Assembly: GCA_026193735.1 (NCBI GenBank)
Contig: JAPHUJ010000174.1
Location: 1 to 7,981 of the forward strand
Length of the DNA: 7,981 nucleotides
Origin: Sulfurovum sp.
Lineage (GTDB): Bacteria; Campylobacterota; Campylobacteria; Campylobacterales; Sulfurovaceae
Reading direction: 5' to 3'
Under the pieces are notes generated by a model. That model searched no databases, was not told where the DNA came from, and saw nothing but the letters and a program-made list of their open reading frames with translations. The stretch's first letter is position 1. Every line of letters starts with the position of its first letter. Made by a program: the position numbers and the translations under genes. This document shows positions 1 through 5,887 of this stretch, piece by piece.

Positions 1-1466
1 AACTGGCCAATGAGATGCGCAAACACGACATCCTTTTAGTCTTGGACATCGTATTGAACCATACATCGGATGAACATCGGTGGGCACAGATGGCACGTGC
101 AGGAGACCCTCTATTTCAGGACTACTACTACACGTTTGAGACTCGCAAGATGCCGGATATGTTCGAACAGAGCATGCCGGAGGTATTTCCTGAAACGGCA
201 CCGGGAAACTTTACCTGGGATGAGGAGATGGGTCGCTGGGTGATGACGGTGTTCCATGACTTCCAGTGGGATCTCAACTATAGCAATCCCGCCGTATTCA
301 TCGAAATGCTGGATATCATCCTCTATTGGGCGAACCAAGGTGCGGACATCCTGCGCTTGGATGCTGTCGCATTCTTATGGAAGAAGCTAGGCAGTACATG
401 CCAGAACGAAGAAGAGGCGCATCTCATCTTGCAACTTCTGAAAGATTGTTGTCAAGTCACCGCACCAGGCGTCTTGTTTATTGCTGAAGCTATTGTCGCG
501 CCCATGGAAGTGATAAAATACTTTGGAGAAGACAACATCATTGCCAAAGAGTGTGAAATAGCCTATAACGCTACATTCATGGCCCTGATGTGGGATGCGA
601 TCGCGACAAAGAACGCAAAGCTTCTAAATCAGGGCGTCAAGACACTGCCTGCCAAGCTCGATCGTGCCACATGGCTGAACTATATACGCTGTCATGATGA
701 CATCGGTCTGGGTTTCGATGATGCAGATATCATCACAGCTGGTTATGAGCCCTCAAGCCACCGTAGGTTTCTACTTGATTATTTTCTGGGCAAGTTCAAT
801 GACTCTCATGCCAGAGGTCTGCCATTTGGGACCAATAAAAAGACCGGTGATGTCAGGATATCGGGTACACTGGCTTCCTTGGTAGGACTTCAATACGCAC
901 AGGAGAAGGGTGATGAAGAGGCCGCTAAAGATGCGATCAAGACCATCTTGCTGATGCACAGCATGATCCTCTCTTTCGGTGGCATCCCCCTTTTGTATTA
1001 CGGTGACGAGATAGGGACTATTAATGATCTGACCTACCTCGAAGAACCCAATAAAGCCGGAGATACCCGCTGGGCACACCGCCCGAAGATAGATTGGGAG
1101 AAAGCGGCACGTAGACATACCGCCGGGACAACAGAGTATGCGATATTTAGTGCACTTAAAAAAATGATAGCCGTATCTAAGGATATCGATCTCTTTGCAG
1201 ATTTTAATAATCGCGAACTTTTTAAAGTGAACAATCCCCATCTGTTCGTATATTCCCGTTATGATCTGTCAAGGCGCGATGAACGTATCCTTATCGTGGC
1301 CAACCTTGATGGTAGGCCGCAATCTCTGAATCTTAAAGATGTAGGATTATGGTCTGCTACACAATACCATCGACTGATCGACTTACATAGCGGACGAGCT
1401 CCCAATATCTTTAAAGATATTCTCGTTGTTCCCAAGTTTGGTTTTTACTGGCTGAGCATCATGTGA
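1..1466 (+). CDS. Amylosucrase (GH13 sucrose glucosyltransferase), 5'-truncated by window edge
   Basis: Amylosucrase transfers glucose from sucrose to growing alpha-1,4-glucan and releases fructose (EC 2.4.1.4). The frame is open from base 3, so the Met at 15 is internal; about 487 residues are present of a family length near 640, and the missing part is the N-terminal helical region and first barrel strands. Counting from that Met: region I DIVLNHTS (11-18), nucleophile Asp116 in DILRLDAVAF, acid/base Glu158 in AEAIV, transition-state Asp228 in RCHDDIG, and Arg352 in GDTRWAHRP, the amylosucrase-type arginine that closes the sucrose pocket by salt bridge in the Neisseria enzyme. These separate it from ordinary alpha-amylases. 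Residue 55 is Pro (MPEVFP) where the Neisseria polysaccharea enzyme, from memory, has Arg226. A C-terminal beta domain follows and ends normally. GC is near 53-55% in parts, above the other genes, which hints at transfer. Sucrose hydrolase or sucrose phosphorylase is less likely. Confidence 0.93.
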   Translation, partial: LANEMRKHDILLVLDIVLNHTSDEHRWAQMARAGDPLFQDYYYTFETRKMPDMFEQSMPEVFPETAPGNFTWDEEMGRWVMTVFHDFQWDLNYSNPAVFIEMLDIILYWANQGADILRLDAVAFLWKKLGSTCQNEEEAHLILQLLKDCCQVTAPGVLFIAEAIVAPMEVIKYFGEDNIIAKECEIAYNATFMALMWDAIATKNAKLLNQGVKTLPAKLDRATWLNYIRCHDDIGLGFDDADIITAGYEPSSHRRFLLDYFLGKFNDSHARGLPFGTNKKTGDVRISGTLASLVGLQYAQEKGDEEAAKDAIKTILLMHSMILSFGGIPLLYYGDEIGTINDLTYLEEPNKAGDTRWAHRPKIDWEKAARRHTAGTTEYAIFSALKKMIAVSKDIDLFADFNNRELFKVNNPHLFVYSRYDLSRRDERILIVANLDGRPQSLNLKDVGLWSATQYHRLIDLHSGRAPNIFKDILVVPKFGFYWLSIM

Positions 1467-1617
1467 TGACCTTCATTATTCATGAGAATCAACTTACCAA
1501 TAACGGTATCAAGTGGCAAAAGAGCATAAATCGTCTGTGAAAAAGTTACAAATTTACTTCATTTCTCAAAAGTCTTGGAAAAAAAGGAACCTTTACCTAC
1601 AGCCTGTTTATTTTAGC

Positions 1618-1623
1618 TATAAT
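1618..1623 (+). promoter_or_regulatory. Promoter -10 box for the DUF2237 gene
   Basis: A perfect TATAAT sits behind the T-rich stretch TTTATTTTAGC, 27 bases before the ATG at 1651. No good -35 hexamer lies 16-18 bases upstream, which fits the epsilonproteobacterial sigma-70 style (periodic T-rich tract plus TATAAT). The start site is expected near 1630, giving a short leader with the ribosome site GAAGGA at 1639-1644. It implies that the DUF2237 gene is transcribed separately from the amylosucrase gene. Confidence 0.65.
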
Positions 1624-1650
1624 TTTTCAAATTAGCACGAAGGATATATC

Positions 1651-2022
1651 ATGATGGATGAATCATTAAATGTATTAGGTGAACCTTTAGAACCTTGCAG
1701 TTTGAAACCTTTGACAGGGTTCCATAGAGATGGCTCTTGTAACACAGGAGATCATAACCCTGCTGTACATGCAGTGTGCATCTATGCGACAAAAGAGTTT
1801 TTAGAATACTCTAAAAAAGTAGGAAATGATCTTTCTACTCCTATGCCTGAGTATAGCTTTGCTGGAGTTCAGCCTGGGCAAAGCTGGTGTCTTGGCGGGC
1901 ATAGTTTTGTAAAAGCCCATCTTGATGGTATGGCACCCCACATTTTTATTCATGCTACGCATAAACGTATGTTGGAGTTGATAGATTTGGAAACATTGAA
2001 GCAGTATGCTATTGATCTATAG
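1651..2022 (+). CDS. DUF2237 family protein (small, function unknown)
   Basis: A 123-residue soluble protein of the DUF2237 family, which is found across bacteria and has no assigned biochemical role. Hallmarks seen: NVLGEPLEPCS (7-17), PLTGFHRDGSCNTG (20-33), HAVCIYATKEFLEYSKKVGN (40-59) followed by DLSTP, a WCLGG motif at 79-83 and APHIFIHATHKRMLEL near the end. Four cysteines (16, 30, 43, 80) lie in conserved motifs, so metal or redox chemistry is possible but unproven. The second half of the usual WCLCxxRW motif is altered here (WCLGGHSF). The length equals that of the family. The ribosome site GAAGGA lies 6 bases before the first ATG and 9 before the second (1654), so either could be used. 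It has its own promoter and no co-directional partner downstream. Confidence 0.88.
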   Translation: MMDESLNVLGEPLEPCSLKPLTGFHRDGSCNTGDHNPAVHAVCIYATKEFLEYSKKVGNDLSTPMPEYSFAGVQPGQSWCLGGHSFVKAHLDGMAPHIFIHATHKRMLELIDLETLKQYAIDL

Positions 2023-2029
2023 TTTCTGT

Positions 2030-2045
2030 CTTACAAGTATGTAAG
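2030..2045 (+). terminator. Weak hairpin just after the DUF2237 stop
   Basis: CTTACA (2030-2035) and TGTAAG (2040-2045) form a 6-bp stem with loop AGTA, 7 bases after the stop codon and followed by TCTTT. The stem is AT-rich and the T tract poor, so it is at best a weak terminator. No better one is visible directly behind this gene. Confidence 0.25.
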
Positions 2046-2095
2046 TCTTTAAATACCTGTGAATCTAAGTACTGGTTATTTTTCTGATTGTATTG

Positions 2096-2101
2096 GATAA
2101 T
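2096..2101 (+). promoter_or_regulatory. Possible -10 box ahead of the hairpin cluster
   Basis: GATAAT at 2096-2101 follows a T-rich tract (TTATTTTTCTGATTG), resembling the promoter of the DUF2237 gene. A start 6-8 bases downstream, near 2107, would fall at the base of the large hairpin 2106-2181. The -35 region (TGGTTA around 2073) is poor. The call rests on one hexamer and its position. Confidence 0.3.
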
Positions 2102-2105
2102 AACT

Positions 2106-2181
2106 ATACCGCACGTGTTCTCTCCACCGTTAAGAAGAATGACTTTCTGTTTAGGGGACGGTGGATCGAACCGTACGATAT
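2106..2181. repeat. Large imperfect inverted repeat
   Basis: From the outside inward: ATA/TAT, CG/CG, ACG/CGT, GTTC/GAAC, then a perfect 8-bp core TCCACCGT (2123-2130) and ACGGTGGA (2158-2165). That is 20 Watson-Crick pairs interrupted by two C-A mismatches, one bulged T (2116) and a symmetric TC/TC internal loop, around a 27-base loop. Read on the - strand the two mismatches become G-U, giving 22 pairs. Confidence 0.7.
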
Positions 2182-2252
2182 TTTAAGCGACATTTTCATC
2201 GTTCGCATACAGAGTAGGAAGGAGACTAATTATAGTCCTCTAACTTAAAGGA

Positions 2253-2281
2253 AGTGTTACCAGAAATGATTTCGTAGCACT
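2253..2281. repeat. Hairpin with 12 pairs
   Basis: AGTGTTAC (2253-2260) pairs with GTAGCACT (2274-2281) with one T-G wobble, and GAAA/TTTC continues the stem inside after a 2-base CA bulge, ending in loop TGA. Confidence 0.7.
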
Positions 2282-2287
2282 CTGTTT

Positions 2288-2318
2288 GCAAAAAAGTGAT
2301 ATGTATATTACTTTATGC
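2288..2318. repeat. AT-rich hairpin, terminator-like on the - strand
   Basis: AAAGTGATA (2293-2301) pairs with TATTACTTT (2306-2314) with one G-T wobble, and GCA (2288-2290) with TGC (2316-2318) outside a small AA/A internal loop. Read on the - strand the stem ends in CACTTTTTTGC, so it could weakly terminate transcripts of the DUF2339 operon about 200 bases past its stop, though the stem is AT-rich. Confidence 0.6.
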
Positions 2319-2358
2319 GTGTCACCTGGATTTCCAGATTTTTACTTAGACGTCGCAT
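2315..2358. repeat. Nested hairpin
   Basis: ATGCG (2315-2319) pairs with CGCAT (2354-2358), GTC (2321-2323) with GAC (2349-2351), enclosing CTGG/CCAG (2326-2329, 2334-2337). The inner hairpin is followed by ATTTTT on the + strand. It competes for ATGC with the hairpin at 2288-2318 and for GCAT with a small alternative stem to ATGC at 2366-2369. Confidence 0.55.
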
Positions 2359-2414
2359 TTCTGCTATGCTTCCGTAACTCTTACCAAGTATAAACATGCT
2401 GACGTATCACTCGC

Positions 2415-2431
2415 CTCCTAACCTCTAGGAG
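2415..2431. repeat. Hairpin enclosing a strong Shine-Dalgarno-like sequence
   Basis: CTCCTA (2415-2420) pairs perfectly with TAGGAG (2426-2431) around loop ACCTC. Read on the - strand the distal arm continues as TAGGAGGCGAGTG, an SD-like AGGAGG paired to its own anti-SD, 3 bases before a GTG. That GTG opens only a 9-codon frame, so translation is doubtful. Confidence 0.6.
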
Positions 2432-2433
2432 TA

Positions 2434-2456
2434 TTGTCACTGATTTAGTGTAACAA
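2434..2456. repeat. Hairpin with 8 pairs
   Basis: CACT (2438-2441) and AGTG (2447-2450) enclose GATTT, and TTGT (2434-2437) pairs with ACAA (2453-2456) after a 2-base TA bulge. The 8-T tract starts 33 bases downstream, too far for this to be a standard intrinsic terminator. Confidence 0.55.
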
Positions 2457-2513
2457 ACTTGTGTGTAATATCTGTGTAGTTGAGTAGAGTTTTTTTTGTT
2501 TCATTTTAAACTA

Positions 2514-5072
2514 TCATTTTTCATCTTTACCAGGCGGTAAGGGTACAAAATACCCTATGAGTAAAAGTAATGATCCTACCACGAGAAAAGATATGATCCT
2601 TTCAATCGTACCTGAACTGGCAAGTTCCACAAAAAAGAGTTTGAGTACTACCAGTATCAAGAGTCCAAAACCTGCTAACCATAATGGACGGTTTTTATAG
2701 CGTTTGGATAAGAGCATCAATACGATAGCTATCACACTCCACAATATCGAAATCCCTGTTTGGTAATAGATATTTTTCCATAAAGCAATAAGCGTATAAT
2801 CCACTTCTCTAAATACGTGCACAAACCGTGCAAATATCACACTTACTAAAATAGTACTCATAAAAGCCACTACACCATACAAGAATACCTTTGTGCTCTG
2901 TATAAAAGACTCTTTATTACTATATATCCAGTAGGCTATAATGGCCAATCCTAAAGCTTGCGTTATATCTAATGGATTGAACAATGGTATATAAGAGAAT
3001 TTAAAATCCGGAGTAATACCAAACGTACGTAATTCCCAAAGTATCAGTACTTCAACGAGTCCACCCGCAGCGATAAGCTGATAACTTCTTCTGTATGTTT
3101 CCAGCCATCCTGTATATCTTTTGGGAACCAGCAGCATCATAGTCAATAACAATGGGACAATGGCTATGGCTATCATACTTAAACTTTTGCCCATTTGTAA
3201 AAGCTCAGCATGATAGTGTAATTCCAACATAAATACTATGGTTATGAACCACAAGGTCAAGACATGTATCTGTTTTGTAAATCTCCATGCTTTATCATAC
3301 TGGCACAAAAACAGATAATTGAGTAGTACAAAAATACTTAATGCCATGGTTCCAAAACCTTCAAAAGGGTGAAGAAAATGCAAGGTGTCTGAAGTCTGCA
3401 TAAAGAAAAGTATTATTCCCAAAGCAAAATAGCCCTGCAGTGTTAAAATAAGCAATTTCCAATTTAATACTTTGGTGACTATAAAAAGTATCAACGCTCC
3501 TAGACTTAGGGAAAACAACATCGCATTAATATAGAGCATTTCAAACTTTAACCATTGTTCTGTTGTACTTGCAATCCATAATATAAGAGCAAAACCCAGC
3601 AAAATTTTAGGTATATACATATCTAACATTGAAAGTTGTTTTCGATGTTTATCTAAAAGATAAGAAGCGATAAGTGAAGCCACTGTAATGATGATATATC
3701 CTAAGTATTCTGTCATTGTAATACCATATATGTGTACGTCAATAGGGTAGATCACGATAGAGATCAATAAAAGTAATTCCCCAAAATATCTAGCATACGC
3801 CCTTTCTTGTTTCAGTGCTATCCAAATAATAGCAGCACTCTCCAGTGACCATAGGGCAGCACTCACATCTGCATCGAATACATACGGTATAGCTATGGTA
3901 TAAAAAACAACACCTAAAGCTAAAAATGCCTTAGATAATAGCTGCGTTCTCTCTTTTTTGTTAAGCCAAAACCACAGTATCATATAAAATGTCCCTAAAA
4001 CCATAGCACTGTATGCTTCGCCATACTCATATATTTGTACTAAGTTGATCTGTAAAGGAAAAGCGACTAAAGGTAAGCCAAATACCAGTGTACCATCTAC
4101 AAAGTTTCGTGGTTTAAATGTATGTTTAACGGTAAAAAGGATAGATATAGTTAAATACATTAGAAAATAGAGTATAAGAAATGGTTCTGTTGTACTAAAA
4201 AAGTCTGAACGGTAACGTAACACACCCCAAGTACCCGAGATGACAAAGGTAAAAAGAAATCCTACCACATTCAGTACACGCCAGGAGCGATACCACGCTA
4301 CGATAAATATACTTAGGTTAAGTAAAACATAGTAGCTAAAAAGTATAATGTGTGAGCCATCGCCACTCGAGGTTAAAATGGGCACTAAAAAACCACCTGC
4401 TGTAGCAAAAAGTGCTAAAGGCAAAGCATCTTCCATCACTGATAAAACAGAGCCTATGATGACCACTAAAAGCATCAGAGCAAAAGCGATGTCCAGTGAT
4501 AGCAGTGCATAAAACTTTGATGCCGCATAAATAACCAAGTAGAACATAGCGATGCCAAGTCCTTGCAATATCTGACCATATGCTCCTTCTCTGTCTCTAA
4601 GTTTCCATCCGACTATCACAAGTATTATGGCAATAATGGCTATGCCCACCAGTCTCACTTGTATGCTGATAACACTATGTTCCGCCGCATACTTCACTAA
4701 AAATGCCAGTCCAAAGAAGAGTATGACACCACCTATTCGTACAAGTAGATTGCCTCCTGTAAAGTAGTTTGTAATGAATGATGCCAGTTGGGAAGGCTCT
4801 TGTGGTGTTGTATCATTATATACCTGTTTAAATCTTTCCACATTGTTTGGTGTATTTTCAATTGCCAGTGTCACAGTATGGTCATCCACAGTATCTGTTT
4901 CATTCGCTACAACTGTTTTTTCCGATATGGATACGTTTTGTGTTTTTACTGTTTCTTCATAAGGTTTTTTATCTTTTAAATTGTATACAAGCTTCTCAAG
5001 ATGTTTTATCTTACTCTGTAGTAAAAAAATCCAGTAAACAAGGATTATGAAAAATAGTGCTGATATGTTCAA
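2514..5072 (-). CDS. DUF2339 family large polytopic membrane protein
   Basis: An 852-residue inner-membrane protein of the DUF2339 family, whose function is not established. Residues 2-17 form a membrane anchor. Next come a short basic helix that may form a coiled coil (KIKHLEKLVYNL, 21-32) and a polar linker to about residue 100, rich in Thr, Val and Glu. The hallmark GGNLLVRIGGVILFFGLAFL (106-125) then opens a membrane domain of roughly two dozen hydrophobic segments running almost to the C-terminus. Other family features are VGWKLRDR (154-161) followed by QGLGIAMFYLVIYAASKFYA, and ALFATAGGFLVPIL (220-233). The length is typical. It is the last gene of the - strand unit, 56 bases after the DUF2461 gene. 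The start codon is TTG, set by AAGGGG 6 bases upstream; no in-frame ATG occurs before the membrane domain. A role in envelope polymer or solute transport is possible but would be a guess. Confidence 0.87.
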   Translation of the reverse strand: MNISALFFIILVYWIFLLQSKIKHLEKLVYNLKDKKPYEETVKTQNVSISEKTVVANETDTVDDHTVTLAIENTPNNVERFKQVYNDTTPQEPSQLASFITNYFTGGNLLVRIGGVILFFGLAFLVKYAAEHSVISIQVRLVGIAIIAIILVIVGWKLRDREGAYGQILQGLGIAMFYLVIYAASKFYALLSLDIAFALMLLVVIIGSVLSVMEDALPLALFATAGGFLVPILTSSGDGSHIILFSYYVLLNLSIFIVAWYRSWRVLNVVGFLFTFVISGTWGVLRYRSDFFSTTEPFLILYFLMYLTISILFTVKHTFKPRNFVDGTLVFGLPLVAFPLQINLVQIYEYGEAYSAMVLGTFYMILWFWLNKKERTQLLSKAFLALGVVFYTIAIPYVFDADVSAALWSLESAAIIWIALKQERAYARYFGELLLLISIVIYPIDVHIYGITMTEYLGYIIITVASLIASYLLDKHRKQLSMLDMYIPKILLGFALILWIASTTEQWLKFEMLYINAMLFSLSLGALILFIVTKVLNWKLLILTLQGYFALGIILFFMQTSDTLHFLHPFEGFGTMALSIFVLLNYLFLCQYDKAWRFTKQIHVLTLWFITIVFMLELHYHAELLQMGKSLSMIAIAIVPLLLTMMLLVPKRYTGWLETYRRSYQLIAAGGLVEVLILWELRTFGITPDFKFSYIPLFNPLDITQALGLAIIAYWIYSNKESFIQSTKVFLYGVVAFMSTILVSVIFARFVHVFREVDYTLIALWKNIYYQTGISILWSVIAIVLMLLSKRYKNRPLWLAGFGLLILVVLKLFFVELASSGTIERIISFLVVGSLLLLIGYFVPLPPGKDEK

Positions 5073-5078
5073 GGCATT

Positions 5079-5084
5079 CCCCTT
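5079..5084 (-). promoter_or_regulatory. Ribosome binding site fixing a TTG start
   Basis: AAGGGG on the - strand lies 6 bases before the TTG at 5072-5070. The only nearby ATG (5077-5075) is out of frame and hits TGA after two codons (ATG CCT TGA), with that TGA overlapping the TTG. The site therefore decides the start of the DUF2339 protein. Confidence 0.7.
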
Positions 5085-5099
5085 ATTTAAATGTTTTTA

Positions 5100-5133
5100 T
5101 TTAATGTTGATGTCAACAGCTTAACACATTAAA
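5100..5133 (-). repeat. Intercistronic hairpin over the DUF2461 stop codon
   Basis: On the - strand TTTAATGT (5133-5126) and ACATTAAA (5107-5100) are perfect 8-base inverted arms. The first contains part of the TAA stop (5131-5129). An alternative inner stem GTTG/CAAC with loop ACAT (5117-5106) overlaps it. No T tract follows, so it is more likely an RNA-processing or translation-control structure than a terminator. Confidence 0.4.
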
Positions 5134-5887
5134 AATCAGCTTTCCCTGTTCTAAGTTTTGGAAGTTCCTCAACACATGTAAGTTCATAGAGCCACTGTTG
5201 AAGGTCAAGCATATCTTCATAGATCTTGAAGTTCCTGTCTATGATGGATTCGGAATGAAATACTTTATCGGGTGGAAATAGTGTATAGGCATACATGGCA
5301 CCATAGAGGTAAAGGTAGGCATATCTGTCATCTTTATCCAGTCCTAAAGGGTAACGCTTGAACTGGGGTTCCGGTATGCTGTAGCCTTTGCTTTTTAATT
5401 CTTCCAAGATGTGGTGCAGGGCTTCTCTTTTTGCATCATTCTTGATGTATTCTCTGTAGGTAGAAAGTAGTGGTGCTTTGAAATTACGTATACCCGTAGC
5501 AACAAATATTTCAAACGGGTCATAATGCATATAAAAAGAGCTGCTTTGCATACGGTGTGTAGCTCCCTGCCAAAAGATGATACCGATACGTTCTTTGATG
5601 GGATCAAGTCTGTGAAATCTGGCATCACGATAGATACGAAAGAGTGATTTGTTTATTTTGGGTATAGCGTTAATACTTGGAATAAGTATTTGTAAATGTT
5701 CACCCATCTCCTCAACATAAGCTTTGTTGGGTGCAACGATGTACTTTTCATACTCTTCTATATGGTCATCAAGCCACTCTTTGGAATTGTTTATAATGAT
5801 GTTGTCAAGGAAGGTAAGTCCTTCTTTAGGGAAGCCTAAAAAACGTGTAGATGGTAATTGCATTAAAACCCTTTGATCTTTTGCCAT
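5129..5887 (-). CDS. DUF2461 (TIGR02453) family protein
   Basis: A 252-residue soluble protein of the DUF2461/TIGR02453 family, widespread and without known activity. Visible family blocks: FLGFPKEGLTFLDNI (16-30), NNSKEWLDDHIEEYEKYI (33-50) where relatives have NNREWF and a Tyr, RIYRDARFHRLDPIKERIGI (84-103), the signature RIYRDxRF, and YREYI (144-148), which corresponds to the family's late R..I segment. There is no signal peptide or membrane helix. Its first 25 bases overlap the end of the ElyC-like gene. Two starts are credible: the ATG at 5887 with AGGA 5 bases upstream, chosen here, or the ATG at 5866, which forms TAATG with the upstream stop and has AAAGGG 5 bases before it. The second would remove 7 residues and still keep the whole domain. 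Translational coupling to the ElyC-like gene is likely either way. Confidence 0.85.
   Translation of the reverse strand: MAKDQRVLMQLPSTRFLGFPKEGLTFLDNIIINNSKEWLDDHIEEYEKYIVAPNKAYVEEMGEHLQILIPSINAIPKINKSLFRIYRDARFHRLDPIKERIGIIFWQGATHRMQSSSFYMHYDPFEIFVATGIRNFKAPLLSTYREYIKNDAKREALHHILEELKSKGYSIPEPQFKRYPLGLDKDDRYAYLYLYGAMYAYTLFPPDKVFHSESIIDRNFKIYEDMLDLQQWLYELTCVEELPKLRTGKADF

Larger units (their letters stand above)
2106..2497. ncRNA. Candidate structured RNA or folded DNA element (hairpin cluster)
   Basis: At least eight stem-loops follow one another with little space between: 2106-2181, 2224-2237 (GACTA/TAGTC, loop ATTA), 2253-2281, 2288-2318, 2315-2358, 2369-2388 (CTT-cc-GTAA / TTAC-c-AAG), 2415-2431 and 2434-2456. 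An 8-T tract ends at 2497. Some are mutually exclusive: 2288-2318 and 2315-2358 share ATGC. Strand evidence conflicts. G-T wobbles in 2253-2281 and 2288-2318 favour a + transcript, but both mismatches in the outer helix of 2106-2181 are C-A on + and would be G-U in a - transcript. The length of about 390 matches RNase P RNA or tmRNA, but I see neither's conserved motifs. It could also be a decayed mobile element or a protein-binding DNA array. The pairing is directly visible; an RNA function is inference. Confidence 0.33.
2023..2513. other. 490-base intergenic region between convergent genes
   Basis: This is the only gap over 300 bases in the window. I find no ORF in it with both a usable start and a ribosome site. 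The longest open stretches are about 50-64 codons, in several frames on both strands, lacking ATG starts or recognisable domains. What it does hold is a run of inverted repeats from about 2106 to 2456, a promoter-like TTGGATAAT before the first of them, and an 8-T tract at 2490-2497 on the + strand. No tRNA, rRNA, CRISPR or complete insertion sequence was recognised. Confidence 0.7.

Noticed and set aside
771..1241. A 156-codon ORF on the - strand inside the amylosucrase gene
   Set aside because: It is antisense to a gene with clear GH13 motifs and its peptide shows no domain; a frame shadow.
2104..2208. A 34-codon - strand ORF (MRTMKM...)
   Set aside because: No ribosome site precedes it, the composition is unremarkable and it overlaps the large inverted repeat.
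2160..2210. Group II intron domain V, suggested by GTACGGTTC and GATGAAAATGTCGC on the - strand
   Set aside because: The required 5' partner strand (GAGCCGT-like with the AGC triad) is missing at the right distance, and there is no GUGYG start or intron-encoded protein.
2244..2393. A + strand open stretch of about 50 codons (ATG at 2301, ending SYQV) and an upstream open frame ending at 2248, read as fragments of one frameshifted gene
   Set aside because: The upstream frame has no ATG start and the ATG at 2301 has no ribosome site; no domain was recognised. Similar-length open frames exist on both strands, so coding cannot be told from chance.
2308..2397. A 29-codon - strand ORF whose peptide (GKSYGSIAEMRRLSKN) looks like a helix-turn-helix of a recombinase or transposase
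   Set aside because: It is far too short for such a domain and has stops on both sides. Its only strong ribosome-site-like sequence is 16 bases from the ATG. It lies entirely within the hairpin cluster, and chance resemblance is likely in a 90-base frame.
2106..2497. RNase P RNA, tmRNA or 4.5S RNA, suggested by the length and structure
   Set aside because: I could not find GGAAAGTCC-type RNase P core motifs, a tmRNA T-arm with matching stem, or the 4.5S GNAR-loop region on either strand. GGTTCGATCC on the - strand near 2170 resembles a T-loop, but its flanks do not pair.
2023..2513. Integron attC site or CRISPR array, because of the many inverted repeats
   Set aside because: The arms are different sequences, not a repeated unit, there is no RYYYAAC/GTTRRRY pair bounding one structure, and no integrase or cas gene is present.
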